From Flavobacterium cauense R2A-7 (lineage in GTDB: Bacteria; Bacteroidota; Bacteroidia; Flavobacteriales; Flavobacteriaceae): a DNA stretch of 64,000 bases. This document shows, one piece after another, positions 17,529-25,076 of the stretch; position 1 is the stretch's first letter; every line of letters starts with the position of its first letter. The stretch lies in contig NZ_AVBI01000012.1 in assembly GCF_000498475.1 (NCBI RefSeq), positions 186,001-250,000 on the forward strand, read 5' to 3'. The notes under the pieces are model-generated. The model was not told the DNA's origin, ran no database searches, and saw only the letters and a program-made list of their open reading frames with translations. The position numbers were made by a program, and so were the translations under genes.

Positions 17529-18074
17529 TTATTTCAAAATTGCGCTTAAAATCTTCGCAATATTCTTGGCATCATCCACACCACGGTGGTGCGTGCCTTC
17601 CAGCGGAATACCAAAATACTTCAGCGCGCCGTCCATTCCTAATTCATGACCCAATTTGTTTTTAAGTGCAAACAAGGTTTTAACATTAATATGTGAAGGA
17701 CCAAAAGGATAGGCTTTTCCCAATGCCTGACATTGCTTCTGAAACTGTCGTAAATCATAAGCACCAAAACTGGCCCAAGCTCTGCTTTGCGTTTTATAAT
17801 CATTTTTCAAAATCCGCAAGGCTTTTTCGAAAGAAACTGCTTCTTCTTCAATCAATTCTGGCGTTATCGTTGTCAACTCGGTACAAAACGAACTGATGGT
17901 GGAACGCTCGGGTTTTACTAAAATGCCCCGGTTATCTGTTATCGCTCCGGTTTCAACATCCAGCAAACAAACGCCAACTTCAATAATATCACTGATCATC
18001 CCTTCTGGTAATTTGCCTTCCCAACACGTGGCTTCTATATCGACCACCACTATTTTATCTAATAATTTTGCCAT
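17529..18074 (-). CDS. DEDDh 3'-5' exonuclease (ERI-1/KapD-like)
   Basis: A 181-residue single-domain RNase T-fold exonuclease. Exo I is VVVDIEATCW (Asp and Glu metal ligands), Exo II lies around SFGAYDLRQFQ (Asp), and Exo III is HHRGVDDAKNIAKIL with the catalytic His and Asp. The insert GMISDIIEVGVCLLDVETG is typical of the ERI-1/KapD branch, whose characterised members trim structured RNA 3' ends, including 5.8S rRNA in eukaryotes. It is 42 bp downstream of the TPR gene and shares the rtcB-prfH transcript by position, which fits an RNA-processing role; that link is inference. Confidence 0.85.
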   Translation of the reverse strand: MAKLLDKIVVVDIEATCWEGKLPEGMISDIIEVGVCLLDVETGAITDNRGILVKPERSTISSFCTELTTITPELIEEEAVSFEKALRILKNDYKTQSRAWASFGAYDLRQFQKQCQALGKAYPFGPSHINVKTLFALKNKLGHELGMDGALKYFGIPLEGTHHRGVDDAKNIAKILSAILK

Positions 18075-18116
18075 TTTTCTAATTTTATTTTATACACTTT
18101 TAAAATTGCAGTGTAA

Positions 18117-18671
18117 TTACTTTTTCTTCTTTTTACTCTTTTCCGACTTAGAAGCTTTCTTCTTCTTGTCCTTACCTTTCTTCTTGTCTTTCAACAACTC
18201 GAGTTTGTCTTTCAAACGTTTTTCCGCATTATCGGTTTCGTAAGATATATCATTGGTAAAAGCCGTTAATTTCACTTCCTTAATCACTTTCAACGCTTCT
18301 TTAAATTGCCGCTGACTTTCCAACAACATCACTTTCTTCAACAAAATTTCGGCTTTATTGATGCCTTTGATGGTTAAGGCGAAGTCGATCAACTTCTCTG
18401 CTTCGGCTGTATCTTCATTCAAAATCAACGTCTGAATATAATGTACATACACTTCCAAAGCGTGAATATCGATGCCAATCGCCTGCTGAAAATAGTCTTT
18501 CGCCACTTCATAACGCTGCAATTGCTCGGAATACAAACGTCCGTACAAGCACAAAGCAATGGTATTCTTTCCGTCATAGGACAAGGCATAATCCAAAGAT
18601 TCCACGGTTTCTTCCAAGGAATACGGATAATTGTCCAAAGCCTGAAATAAGTATTTATCTATTGATTTCAT
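18117..18671 (-). CDS. TPR protein with lysine-rich tail, in rtcB-prfH operon
   Basis: A 184-residue cytoplasmic protein. Residues 1-130 form about three helical TPR-like repeats (SLEETVESLDYALSYDGKNT, RYEVAKDYFQQAIGID, FKEALKVIKEVKL). The last 35 residues are extremely lysine-rich (KDKLELLKDKKKGKDKKKK and on), with little besides Lys, Ser and Glu. Such tails bind nucleic acid or ribosomes. Its start overlaps the end of prfH by 17 bp, so it is translationally coupled to the release factor. I do not know a named family; a scaffold for the repair machinery is a guess from context. Confidence 0.75.
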   Translation of the reverse strand: MKSIDKYLFQALDNYPYSLEETVESLDYALSYDGKNTIALCLYGRLYSEQLQRYEVAKDYFQQAIGIDIHALEVYVHYIQTLILNEDTAEAEKLIDFALTIKGINKAEILLKKVMLLESQRQFKEALKVIKEVKLTAFTNDISYETDNAEKRLKDKLELLKDKKKGKDKKKKASKSEKSKKKKK

Positions 18672-19347
18672 ATTCTAAATCTCTTTTTAGTCGCTGTCGT
18701 TCAACTTTATTTTTCTTTGTTTCTTTTTGTTTTTTGAAATCGGAACCTTCAAAAATTCTTATCGGATTGCCGCGTTCAATCTGCATCTGGTTCATCCATT
18801 GCGATTGAAATTGCGCTTTGATGTTCGAAAGCGAGGCCTTCTGTATTTTCAACACTAACCGCTCGGTTGCCAGTTTTTTATTCTGATGCTGCGAGCGCGA
18901 ATCCATGCTGACCACACTCAACCCTGTTGGTAAATGCGTTGCTCTTATAGCCGAACTCACTTTGTTGACGTGCTGTCCGCCCGCACCGGAACTTCGCATT
19001 GCCTGATACTGAATCTCTTTCTCCGAAAAAGTCATTTCTTTCGTTTTTTCAATTTCAAAAATTCCGATAAACCAGTTTTTACGTTTGTGAAACTTTCGGA
19101 AGGAGCTCTGTCCAATCCATTGGATAGTTCCGGTCCAAGATTTCACAAAGTCGTTCACTTCTTTTCCTTCCAACAAGACGATAGCCGATTCCACCGTTCC
19201 GTTTTCCGAACCTGCTTCGTGTTGCAAGACATTTGCTTTCAGATCAAAAGCCGCCGCTTCCTGCAACACTTTCTTCAGCACCTGAGCCACCACCCAAGTA
19301 CATTCAGCAGGTCCTCTTCCAGAGGTTATTTGAATTATTTTTTCCAT
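18655..19347 (-). CDS. prfH: peptide chain release factor-like protein PrfH
   Basis: A 230-residue class I release factor homologue with the catalytic GGQ loop (SSGAGGQHVNKVSSAIRATH, GGQ at residues 123-125) and a basic C-terminal helix (KKQKETKKNKVERQRLKRDL). It lacks the codon-recognition domain of RF1/RF2, and its N-terminal half (IIQITSGRGPAECTWVVAQV) is specific to PrfH. Published work on PrfH/RtcB pairs shows PrfH releasing nascent peptide from ribosomes cut in the 16S decoding centre, so that RtcB can reseal them. Its ATG lies one base after the rtcB stop, indicating tight coupling. Confidence 0.93.
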   Translation of the reverse strand: MEKIIQITSGRGPAECTWVVAQVLKKVLQEAAAFDLKANVLQHEAGSENGTVESAIVLLEGKEVNDFVKSWTGTIQWIGQSSFRKFHKRKNWFIGIFEIEKTKEMTFSEKEIQYQAMRSSGAGGQHVNKVSSAIRATHLPTGLSVVSMDSRSQHQNKKLATERLVLKIQKASLSNIKAQFQSQWMNQMQIERGNPIRIFEGSDFKKQKETKKNKVERQRLKRDLEYEINR

Positions 19348-19348
19348 A

Positions 19349-20740
19349 CTATCTGTCCATTCTTACAATTTTCGGCGTAAAAGTTCCAAGAACTTCTACC
19401 AATTCGGTTTGTAAATTCATTACTTTATTGATGTCTTTGTAGGCCATTGGTGCTTCATCAATATTGCCGCCGATCAATTTCACATCGTGCTCGGTCAGAA
19501 TCTTGTTGATTTGACTCTGCGTAAAAGATGCTTTGCATTTCGCTCTCGAAAACAGCCGTCCCGCGCCGTGAGAAGCTGAATTGATGCTTTCCGCATTCCC
19601 TTTACCCATTACGATAAAACCGGGAGCAGTCATCGACCCCGGAATGATGCCGAGTTGTCCTTTTCCTGCCGGCGTGGCCCCTTTTCGGTGTACGATACAT
19701 TCTTTGCCGTCCACCATTTCCTTCCACGCAAAATTGTGATGGTTCTCAATGGTCACCGCAATGCGTTTGCCCAAAGCTTTCGCGATTCGGCGGTGAATGT
19801 CTTCGTGACAGGCTTTGGCATAATCCCCCGCCAAATTCATCGCCAACCAGTATTCTTGACCGTCGTGCGTATTTAGATCGAGCCAGGCCAAATGCTGTAC
19901 ATTTTTGGGTAACGGACACTGTTTGCTGGCCAGATAGGTGTAATGTTTTGCAATATTAGCACCCAGTCCGCGAGAACCACTGTGCGACAAAACTGCCAGG
20001 TATTCTTTCGGTTCCAGTTTCCACTCCGGCAACGGATTGTTTAATTTCACGATGCCGAATTCCACAAAGTGATTGCCACCGCCCGAAGTTCCTAATTGCT
20101 TATAAGCCTTGTCTAGCAATTGCTTTAACACAGGAATTTCTTTGAACTCGTTTCGGTAAAACACCTCGTGATCAGCTTTGATTTTATGGGTTTCGGTCAT
20201 GCCGAATTTCGTATGGTCTTTCAGAATCGCCTGCACTTGATGGTCTTTGCCTTTCAGAAACGACGCCGGTACATCGAAAACCGACAAACTCATTCTACAC
20301 CCGATATCGACTCCCACGCCATACGGAATTACCGCATTGTCTGTTGCCAACACGCCACCGATTGGTAATCCGTAACCGGAATGGGCATCAGGCATTAAAG
20401 CACCTTTTACCGCAATTGGCAATTTCAAAGCGTCATACAACTGAAACTTAGCCTGTTCGTCAATTTCGTTTTCTCCGAAGATGGAAAAAGGCGCTCGGGT
20501 GCTTTTTAATTCATTGAATTTTACCTGAACCGGATGCATCAGTCCTTCCACCACTTTTCCCCAAGTGCCGTCGCCTCTGAACTTTTCAGGATGCAACAGC
20601 ACTTCTTTGGCTTCGGTTAGAATACGTTCCTTTTTTTCTCTTTTTCGGTAACGATTAATTTGCCCTAAAGCAATGTTTATGGCATTGTTTTTTGGGAAGC
20701 CCAACTTGATCAGGTCTTTCCCGGATAATTTATTTCCCAT
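19349..20740 (-). CDS. rtcB: RtcB-family RNA ligase (RtcB2 type, PrfH-associated)
   Basis: A 463-residue GTP- and Mn2+-dependent ligase joining 2',3'-cyclic-phosphate or 3'-phosphate ends to 5'-OH RNA. All active-site elements are visible: DAHSGYGLPIGG, GVDIGCRM (metal Cys148), GTSGGGNHFVEFG, SHSGSRGLG, ENHHNFAWKE, HRKGATPAGKGQLG with the guanylylated His351, and SASHGAGRLFSRAK. It has about 70 extra N-terminal residues (GKDLIKLGFPKNNAINIALG) compared with E. coli RtcB, as expected for the RtcB2 subfamily. I chose the ATG at 20740. It is the first gene of the operon; no RtcR or archease gene is nearby. Confidence 0.95.
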   Translation of the reverse strand: MGNKLSGKDLIKLGFPKNNAINIALGQINRYRKREKKERILTEAKEVLLHPEKFRGDGTWGKVVEGLMHPVQVKFNELKSTRAPFSIFGENEIDEQAKFQLYDALKLPIAVKGALMPDAHSGYGLPIGGVLATDNAVIPYGVGVDIGCRMSLSVFDVPASFLKGKDHQVQAILKDHTKFGMTETHKIKADHEVFYRNEFKEIPVLKQLLDKAYKQLGTSGGGNHFVEFGIVKLNNPLPEWKLEPKEYLAVLSHSGSRGLGANIAKHYTYLASKQCPLPKNVQHLAWLDLNTHDGQEYWLAMNLAGDYAKACHEDIHRRIAKALGKRIAVTIENHHNFAWKEMVDGKECIVHRKGATPAGKGQLGIIPGSMTAPGFIVMGKGNAESINSASHGAGRLFSRAKCKASFTQSQINKILTEHDVKLIGGNIDEAPMAYKDINKVMNLQTELVEVLGTFTPKIVRMDR

Positions 20741-20858
20741 GATTTTTTTTAAAATGATTCGTAACAATGCATCGAAACAAGCCAAAAGGCAGTGTTAGCG
20801 CATATTGCGTAATTTTGAATACATTCCGGGATTTTTTTGTAGGTCTAGAATAAACAAA

Positions 20859-20892
20859 AAAAAGCCCGAAACTAAATGTCTTCGGGCTTTTT
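20859..20892 (-). terminator. terminator of the short transcript upstream of rtcB
   Basis: Inverted repeat AAAAAGCCCGAA / TTCGGGCTTTTT (12 bp, 10-nt loop). On the minus strand it is followed by eight T. It closes the short unit at 20910-21062; on the plus strand no gene precedes it. Confidence 0.8.
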
Positions 20893-20909
20893 CATATATT
20901 TTGTTTTAT

Positions 20910-20993
20910 CTATGATTGCGGTAAGCCACGAAGAAGAGCCTCACCAGTTCCAACTGATGTAAAGCTTTGAGGTAATGATTTGAATACAAACAT
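20910..20993 (-). CDS. 27-codon small ORF within a short structured transcript
   Basis: ATG (20993) to TAG encodes a 27-residue peptide starting MFVFKSLPQSFTSVG and ending LLRGLPQS, with the LPQS tetrapeptide twice. It has its own promoter (21030-21062) and terminator (20859-20892), giving a transcript of about 165 nt. The same RNA can fold into nested helices: ACGAAGAA/TTCTTCGT (20928-20935 with 20996-21003), CCTCA/TGAGG, and CAGTT/AACTG. Hence it is either a small peptide gene or a structured small RNA whose ORF is incidental. It lies directly upstream of rtcB, in the same orientation but behind a terminator. Confidence 0.5.
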   Translation of the reverse strand: MFVFKSLPQSFTSVGTGEALLRGLPQS

Positions 20994-21029
20994 TTTTCTT
21001 CGTTTTAAAAGGGTTATTAATTTCTGTCG

Positions 21030-21062
21030 CAAAGATTTATTTTTATTTTTCTAATTTCCAAA
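21030..21062 (-). promoter_or_regulatory. promoter of the short transcript
   Basis: Minus strand: exact TTTG (-33) at 21062-21059, 21-nt spacer, AATCTTTG (-7, one mismatch to TAnnTTTG) at 21037-21030. Transcription would begin near 21023, 30 nt before the small ORF. Confidence 0.55.
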
Positions 21063-21177
21063 TATTTACAGCAAATTCTTATTGTTTTAAATTAATCTGA
21101 ATAACACAATAACAACAAAACCCTTGTAAATTAAATACTTAACAACGGAAACATCTTACACCATAAATCTTCTTTTG

Positions 21178-22545
21178 TTAGATTTTCTTTTTCAAATATT
21201 CAACGGCTTTATCCACAACCGGATCTTTTTTCTTTAAATAATCATTTAAAGTTGGCTTTACTTCGACATCCGGTTTTATGCCATATCCAACAAATTCACG
21301 ACCATCGGGGTATGCATCTTTTTTAGTACAAATTCTTGCGGAACCACCTCCCGGCAAATCAAAAAGAAATGGCTGCCCCGTACTTCCAAACGATTTTTCG
21401 CCCATTTTTATCATATGTTTCTGGTTGTCGGCATAGATTAAGAAATCTTCTGCAGCAGACGCCGTGTTGTGTCCTAATAACAACACCGTTGGAACTACAA
21501 TTCTTTTGGCATCTAATTTTATTGTGTCGGGCTGATACTCAAAATCATAATAAAATTTATCATTGTAAGTCAAGTAGGCTTTCTTTGCCCATTCATTGTT
21601 TAACGTGTCTTTTTCGACAGTAAATTTTCCCCAGGCTTTAAATGCCGGAATATGAAGTCTGCTACTGTTTTTGGAGCCGTAGAGGATAGTGTCTTTTGTT
21701 AGATATTTAAGTATTTCAGTTCCTATATTTGTACTGCCTCCACCATTGTAACGTAAGTCGACAATTAATGCTTTGGCATTATATAATTCAGGCAGTTTTT
21801 GAACAAACAAACTGTCGATTTTCTGATCGGAAAAAGAATTAAGCGATAAGTAAGCAATTTTACTGTTCATCCACTTAAAGTCTAAAAGTTCTCTGTTTTT
21901 TTCAAAAGGCGGAAAAACTTCTTTTTCTTCGGTTTTTTTGTGTGTTAAAGTCAAATTAATAACCTTATTATCCGGTTTTTTGATTTTTACGCTATAAGTT
22001 TCCCCTTCCAACCCTTGCAACAATCGGGTAACAGACCAATCTGCCAATACATAATCGGTGGAAGAAGAAATATAAGGTGCTACATTTTCTTTAATATATT
22101 GTTGCGTACTTTTTCCGTTTACACCAATAATTTCACTACCAAACGGAATTTCATCTTTCTTACTCAAATTCGTTCTGGTAATTATGGCTTTTCCGTCAAT
22201 ATTCTCTAAAAATAATCGATAATCCCCAAACATGGTATTCATTTGTTCGATTCCTTTTGGAAAATAGACATTAGTATGCCCATCTTTCAATAAGGCACAA
22301 AATTTTTGAAGTTCGCGGTAATATTCATAATCGTTTTTGGTGTTTGGCACCGATGCGATAAGTTCTTTATACTTATTGTCCCACATTGCCCGGTCAACCT
22401 TATCCAAATAAATGAAATTATAGTTCACTTCCTGCCAGAATTTCGACAGTCCGTAAATTTTATCCGCTGGGGTTAATGTATTGGAAATTTGAGCAATTGC
22501 TGAAAAAGCAATCAAAAATAAGAAGGCAGTAAAGGAACGTTTCAT
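21178..22545 (-). CDS. secreted S41 family (C-terminal processing type) peptidase
   Basis: A 455-residue exported protein: signal peptide MKRSFTAFLFLIAFSAIAQ, an N-terminal helical region (ADKIYGLSKFWQEVNYNFIY, LLKDGHTNVYFP), a PDZ-like part (FGSEIIGVNGKSTQQYI) and the S41 catalytic domain with ALIVDLRYNGGGSTNIG, nucleophile Ser in HNTASAAEDFLIYA and GEKSFGSTGQPFLFDLPGGG. This domain order is that of Tsp/CtpA-like and tricorn-core-like proteases of Bacteroidota, which cut from protein C-termini in the periplasm. It is a single gene; the 240 bp before it holds the short transcript unit. Confidence 0.88.
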   Translation of the reverse strand: MKRSFTAFLFLIAFSAIAQISNTLTPADKIYGLSKFWQEVNYNFIYLDKVDRAMWDNKYKELIASVPNTKNDYEYYRELQKFCALLKDGHTNVYFPKGIEQMNTMFGDYRLFLENIDGKAIITRTNLSKKDEIPFGSEIIGVNGKSTQQYIKENVAPYISSSTDYVLADWSVTRLLQGLEGETYSVKIKKPDNKVINLTLTHKKTEEKEVFPPFEKNRELLDFKWMNSKIAYLSLNSFSDQKIDSLFVQKLPELYNAKALIVDLRYNGGGSTNIGTEILKYLTKDTILYGSKNSSRLHIPAFKAWGKFTVEKDTLNNEWAKKAYLTYNDKFYYDFEYQPDTIKLDAKRIVVPTVLLLGHNTASAAEDFLIYADNQKHMIKMGEKSFGSTGQPFLFDLPGGGSARICTKKDAYPDGREFVGYGIKPDVEVKPTLNDYLKKKDPVVDKAVEYLKKKI

Positions 22546-22729
22546 TGAATGTTGTTTTATTTTACGATATTCAAAGAAACGGAAAAATTGTAATAAAATT
22601 GTTACTTAATAAGCATTTGAATTAGTATAAAGAACAGCATAAAAACATCATATTATTTATAATGCAATAGTAATTAGCAAGTCGATCTTGACTTGTGCTT
22701 ATTTTTCAAAAAATATTTTTTTATACAAC

Positions 22730-23050
22730 TTACATCACATGTACATCATACCATTTGGCGGCAAGTTTGGCTAAATCTGATTTCATTAAATCGTCGGGCG
22801 TCATGGCGATTTTAAATTCGCAGCTGGCTTCGAAATTTAAAAACCAAGGTTCGGCGACTGCAGGAATAGTCGATGCGTCTTTAATATCCACAATTATAAC
22901 CGCACCGCGATTGCCTTCTATTTCGGTAAAATAAATACTCTCTGGTTTAATATCCTCTATAATACGTCCCAGTATTTCACCGGCTTTTCCATTCCGTACT
23001 AAGGAATTAAACGGTTCGATAGGCATAATAACATTGACTAGCATTTTCAT
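22730..23050 (-). CDS. small conserved protein with ferredoxin-like fold, function unknown
   Basis: A 106-residue protein with the blocks LVNVIMPIEPFNSLVRNGKA, ILGRIIEDIKPESIYFTEIE, NRGAVIIVDIKDASTIPAVA and EPWFLNFEASCEFKIAMTPD, looking like a dimeric alpha/beta barrel. I recall close relatives in many bacteria mislabelled as pantothenate synthetase; there is no ATP-binding HIGH-type motif to support that. It has no signal peptide and stands alone with 180-bp and 260-bp flanks. Confidence 0.7.
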   Translation of the reverse strand: MKMLVNVIMPIEPFNSLVRNGKAGEILGRIIEDIKPESIYFTEIEGNRGAVIIVDIKDASTIPAVAEPWFLNFEASCEFKIAMTPDDLMKSDLAKLAAKWYDVHVM

Positions 23051-23157
23051 GATTTCAATATTTAAAAATTAGCTTACTTAAAGTTACGAAATATTGAGAT
23101 CAACATAAAACATAGCGGCTTAAATGTCAAGCAATTAAAAAGCGCCCAAAGATTTCG

Positions 23158-23244
23158 AATAGCCCTGATGGGAGCGGCATCCTTTTTCCGGTGACTTCGA
23201 GAGCCTCAGCCACCGGAAAAAGATAGAACGGACAGCAGGAATCC
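23158..23244. repeat. compact intergenic inverted-repeat element
   Basis: The centre is a perfect 11-bp stem TTTTTCCGGTG (23183-23193) / CACCGGAAAAA (23211-23221) with a 17-nt loop. It is flanked by GC-rich arms TAGCCCTGATGGGAGCGGC and GATAGAACGGACAGCAGG that contrast with the AT-rich surroundings. I believe I have seen close relatives of these arms scattered in other flavobacterial genomes; I cannot verify this here. It lies 70 bp upstream of the aminotransferase gene. Confidence 0.55.
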
Positions 23245-23312
23245 AAGTTTAAAAAAAGCCGGAGGTGGTGCTCCAAAAAATCCTTAAATTTACGCTCGTA
23301 AAAAACAAACGC

Positions 23313-24446
23313 ATGTCGAAACTGCCCAACATAACCACCAGTATTTTTTCCGTAATGTCGCAATTGGCCAACGAACATGGCGCGATTAACCTCTCGCAGG
23401 GATTTCCTAATTTTCCTGTGGATGAGCGATTGCTGCAGATTTCGGAACGCCTGATTCGCGAGAACATTCACCAATATACTCCGATGGCGGGCTTGCCTTC
23501 GTTACTGGAAAAAATTGCGGCGCTTACCCTAAAACAGTACCAGCGAAACATAAATACCGCTACCGAAATGCTGGTTACGGCGGGAGCGACTCAGGGCGTT
23601 TTTACGGCAATCAACACGTTTGTGAATAAAGGCGACGAAGTGCTTATTCTGGATCCGAGTTATGACAGTTATGAACCTTCGGTTTTAGTGGCAGGCGGAA
23701 TTCCGGTACGCATTTCATTGAATGATGATTATTCCCCGAATTTTAATCGTATTGAAGCGGCGTTATCATCAAAAACCAAAATGATAGTCATCAACAATCC
23801 GCACAATCCCACGGGAAGAATTTGGACGAATGCCGAGTTTGAAGCACTGGAACTGCTTTTGGAAAAACATCCGAAAGTGCTGATTTTAGGTGATGAAGTC
23901 TATGAATACATTTCGTTTTCACACCCACACATTTCGTTTCATACGCGTCCGAAGCTGATGGAGCGAACCATTATCGCTTCGTCTTTCGGGAAATCGCTGC
24001 ATGTTACTGGTTGGAAAGTCGGCTATCTGATTGCGCCCGAAAAACTCATGGCCGAAATGAAAAAAGTACATCAGTTTTTGGTGTTCAGCGTGAATAGTTT
24101 TTCGCAACACGCCATTTCGGAATACCTTGATGTAGTGGATTTTAACGAAATCTCCAAAATGTACCGACAAAAACGCGATTTATTTCAGAGCTTAATTAAA
24201 AACAGTAGTTTTGAATTGATGCCGTGCGACGGAACGTATTTTCAGGTGGTAAATTACACTAAAATCAGCACAATGAATGATGTTGATTTTGCCCGGGAAC
24301 TGATTACCAAACACGGTGTGGCGGCGATTCCGATTTCGGTATTTTATAACGATGCGACCGACCGGCACATGCTGCGTTTTTGTTTCGCCAAAACAGATGA
24401 AACGTTGATTGCGGCAGCGGAAAAGCTGAACAGTATCATGAAGTAA
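23313..24446 (+). CDS. PLP-dependent methionine/kynurenine-type aminotransferase
   Basis: A fold-type I aminotransferase of 377 residues. GAINLSQGFPNFPVDERLL at the N-terminus, HQYTPMAGLPSLLEKIA, NPHNPTGRIW, DEVYEYISF, and the PLP lysine block SSFGKSLHVTGWKVGYLIAP are those of the YbdL/KAT subgroup, which transaminates methionine, kynurenine and aromatic amino acids. R in MLRFCFAKTDETL binds the substrate carboxylate. I chose the ATG at 23313; the frame extends upstream to a GTG/TTG-type start with no homology. Downstream genes face the same way, but with gaps above 50 bp. Confidence 0.9.
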   Translation: MSKLPNITTSIFSVMSQLANEHGAINLSQGFPNFPVDERLLQISERLIRENIHQYTPMAGLPSLLEKIAALTLKQYQRNINTATEMLVTAGATQGVFTAINTFVNKGDEVLILDPSYDSYEPSVLVAGGIPVRISLNDDYSPNFNRIEAALSSKTKMIVINNPHNPTGRIWTNAEFEALELLLEKHPKVLILGDEVYEYISFSHPHISFHTRPKLMERTIIASSFGKSLHVTGWKVGYLIAPEKLMAEMKKVHQFLVFSVNSFSQHAISEYLDVVDFNEISKMYRQKRDLFQSLIKNSSFELMPCDGTYFQVVNYTKISTMNDVDFARELITKHGVAAIPISVFYNDATDRHMLRFCFAKTDETLIAAAEKLNSIMK

Positions 24447-24502
24447 AAATAACATTTTGTAATATTTTTTTCTTATCTTTAAGAATAACAAACAATTACA
24501 AC

Positions 24503-25012
24503 ATGTCGCATCACAATCTTTATATTGATAACAAACTAGTAATTTCAAGAGATTTCAAAGCCCCTAAGCATTTGGTATTCAAATCCTGGTCAGAAGCAGA
24601 ACGGTTTCAGCAATGGTGGGGACCGGCCTGTTTCAGTACAAATGTTGTTAACATGACATTCCTTCCCGAAGGCCACTGCCTCTATTATATTGAATCTCCC
24701 GACGCTTTGAAAATGTGGGGACGATTCGTTTATAAAGAAATCATACCTGATAAAAAGATTGAATTTCTGAATTGTTTTTCCGATGAAAATGGGGCTGTCA
24801 TTCGTGCTCCCTTCAGTGAAACCTGGCCGCTGGAAATGTTTAATATTTTAACTTTAGAAGAAACAAACGGCATAACAACCCTCACACTGCTTATTGCGCC
24901 TTACAATGCATCCGATAACGAGATGAAAACCTTTGGCGAAAATCATCAAAACATGGAACTGGGCTTCAAAGGTACTTTTGACCGACTGGAAGATTATCTG
25001 CTCAAAAATTAA
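24503..25012 (+). CDS. SRPBCC / AHSA1-like protein
   Basis: A 169-residue START-fold protein. ISRDFKAPKHLVFKSWSEAE and RFQQWWGPACFSTNV form the classic first half (the W-x-G-P motif), followed by GRFVYKEIIPDKKIEFLNCF and the C-terminal long helix MELGFKGTFDRLEDYLL that closes the cavity. It resembles the AHSA1 subgroup common in soil and aquatic bacteria; ligand and role are unknown. It lies 56 bp after the aminotransferase gene and 64 bp before the SDR gene. Confidence 0.82.
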   Translation: MSHHNLYIDNKLVISRDFKAPKHLVFKSWSEAERFQQWWGPACFSTNVVNMTFLPEGHCLYYIESPDALKMWGRFVYKEIIPDKKIEFLNCFSDENGAVIRAPFSETWPLEMFNILTLEETNGITTLTLLIAPYNASDNEMKTFGENHQNMELGFKGTFDRLEDYLLKN

Positions 25013-25076
25013 TTTACCTATTATGCGTGCATATAAAATTTAATTATCTTTACGATTCTAAAAAAACCAAACAATT

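Noticed and set aside
20810..20817. TAATTTTG on the plus strand upstream of rtcB
   Set aside because: It matches a -7 element but points away from any gene and lacks a -33 TTTG.
23127..23474. 115-codon minus-strand frame across the structured element and the aminotransferase start
   Set aside because: It lies over the repeat element and opposite to the aminotransferase coding strand; the protein has no family signature.
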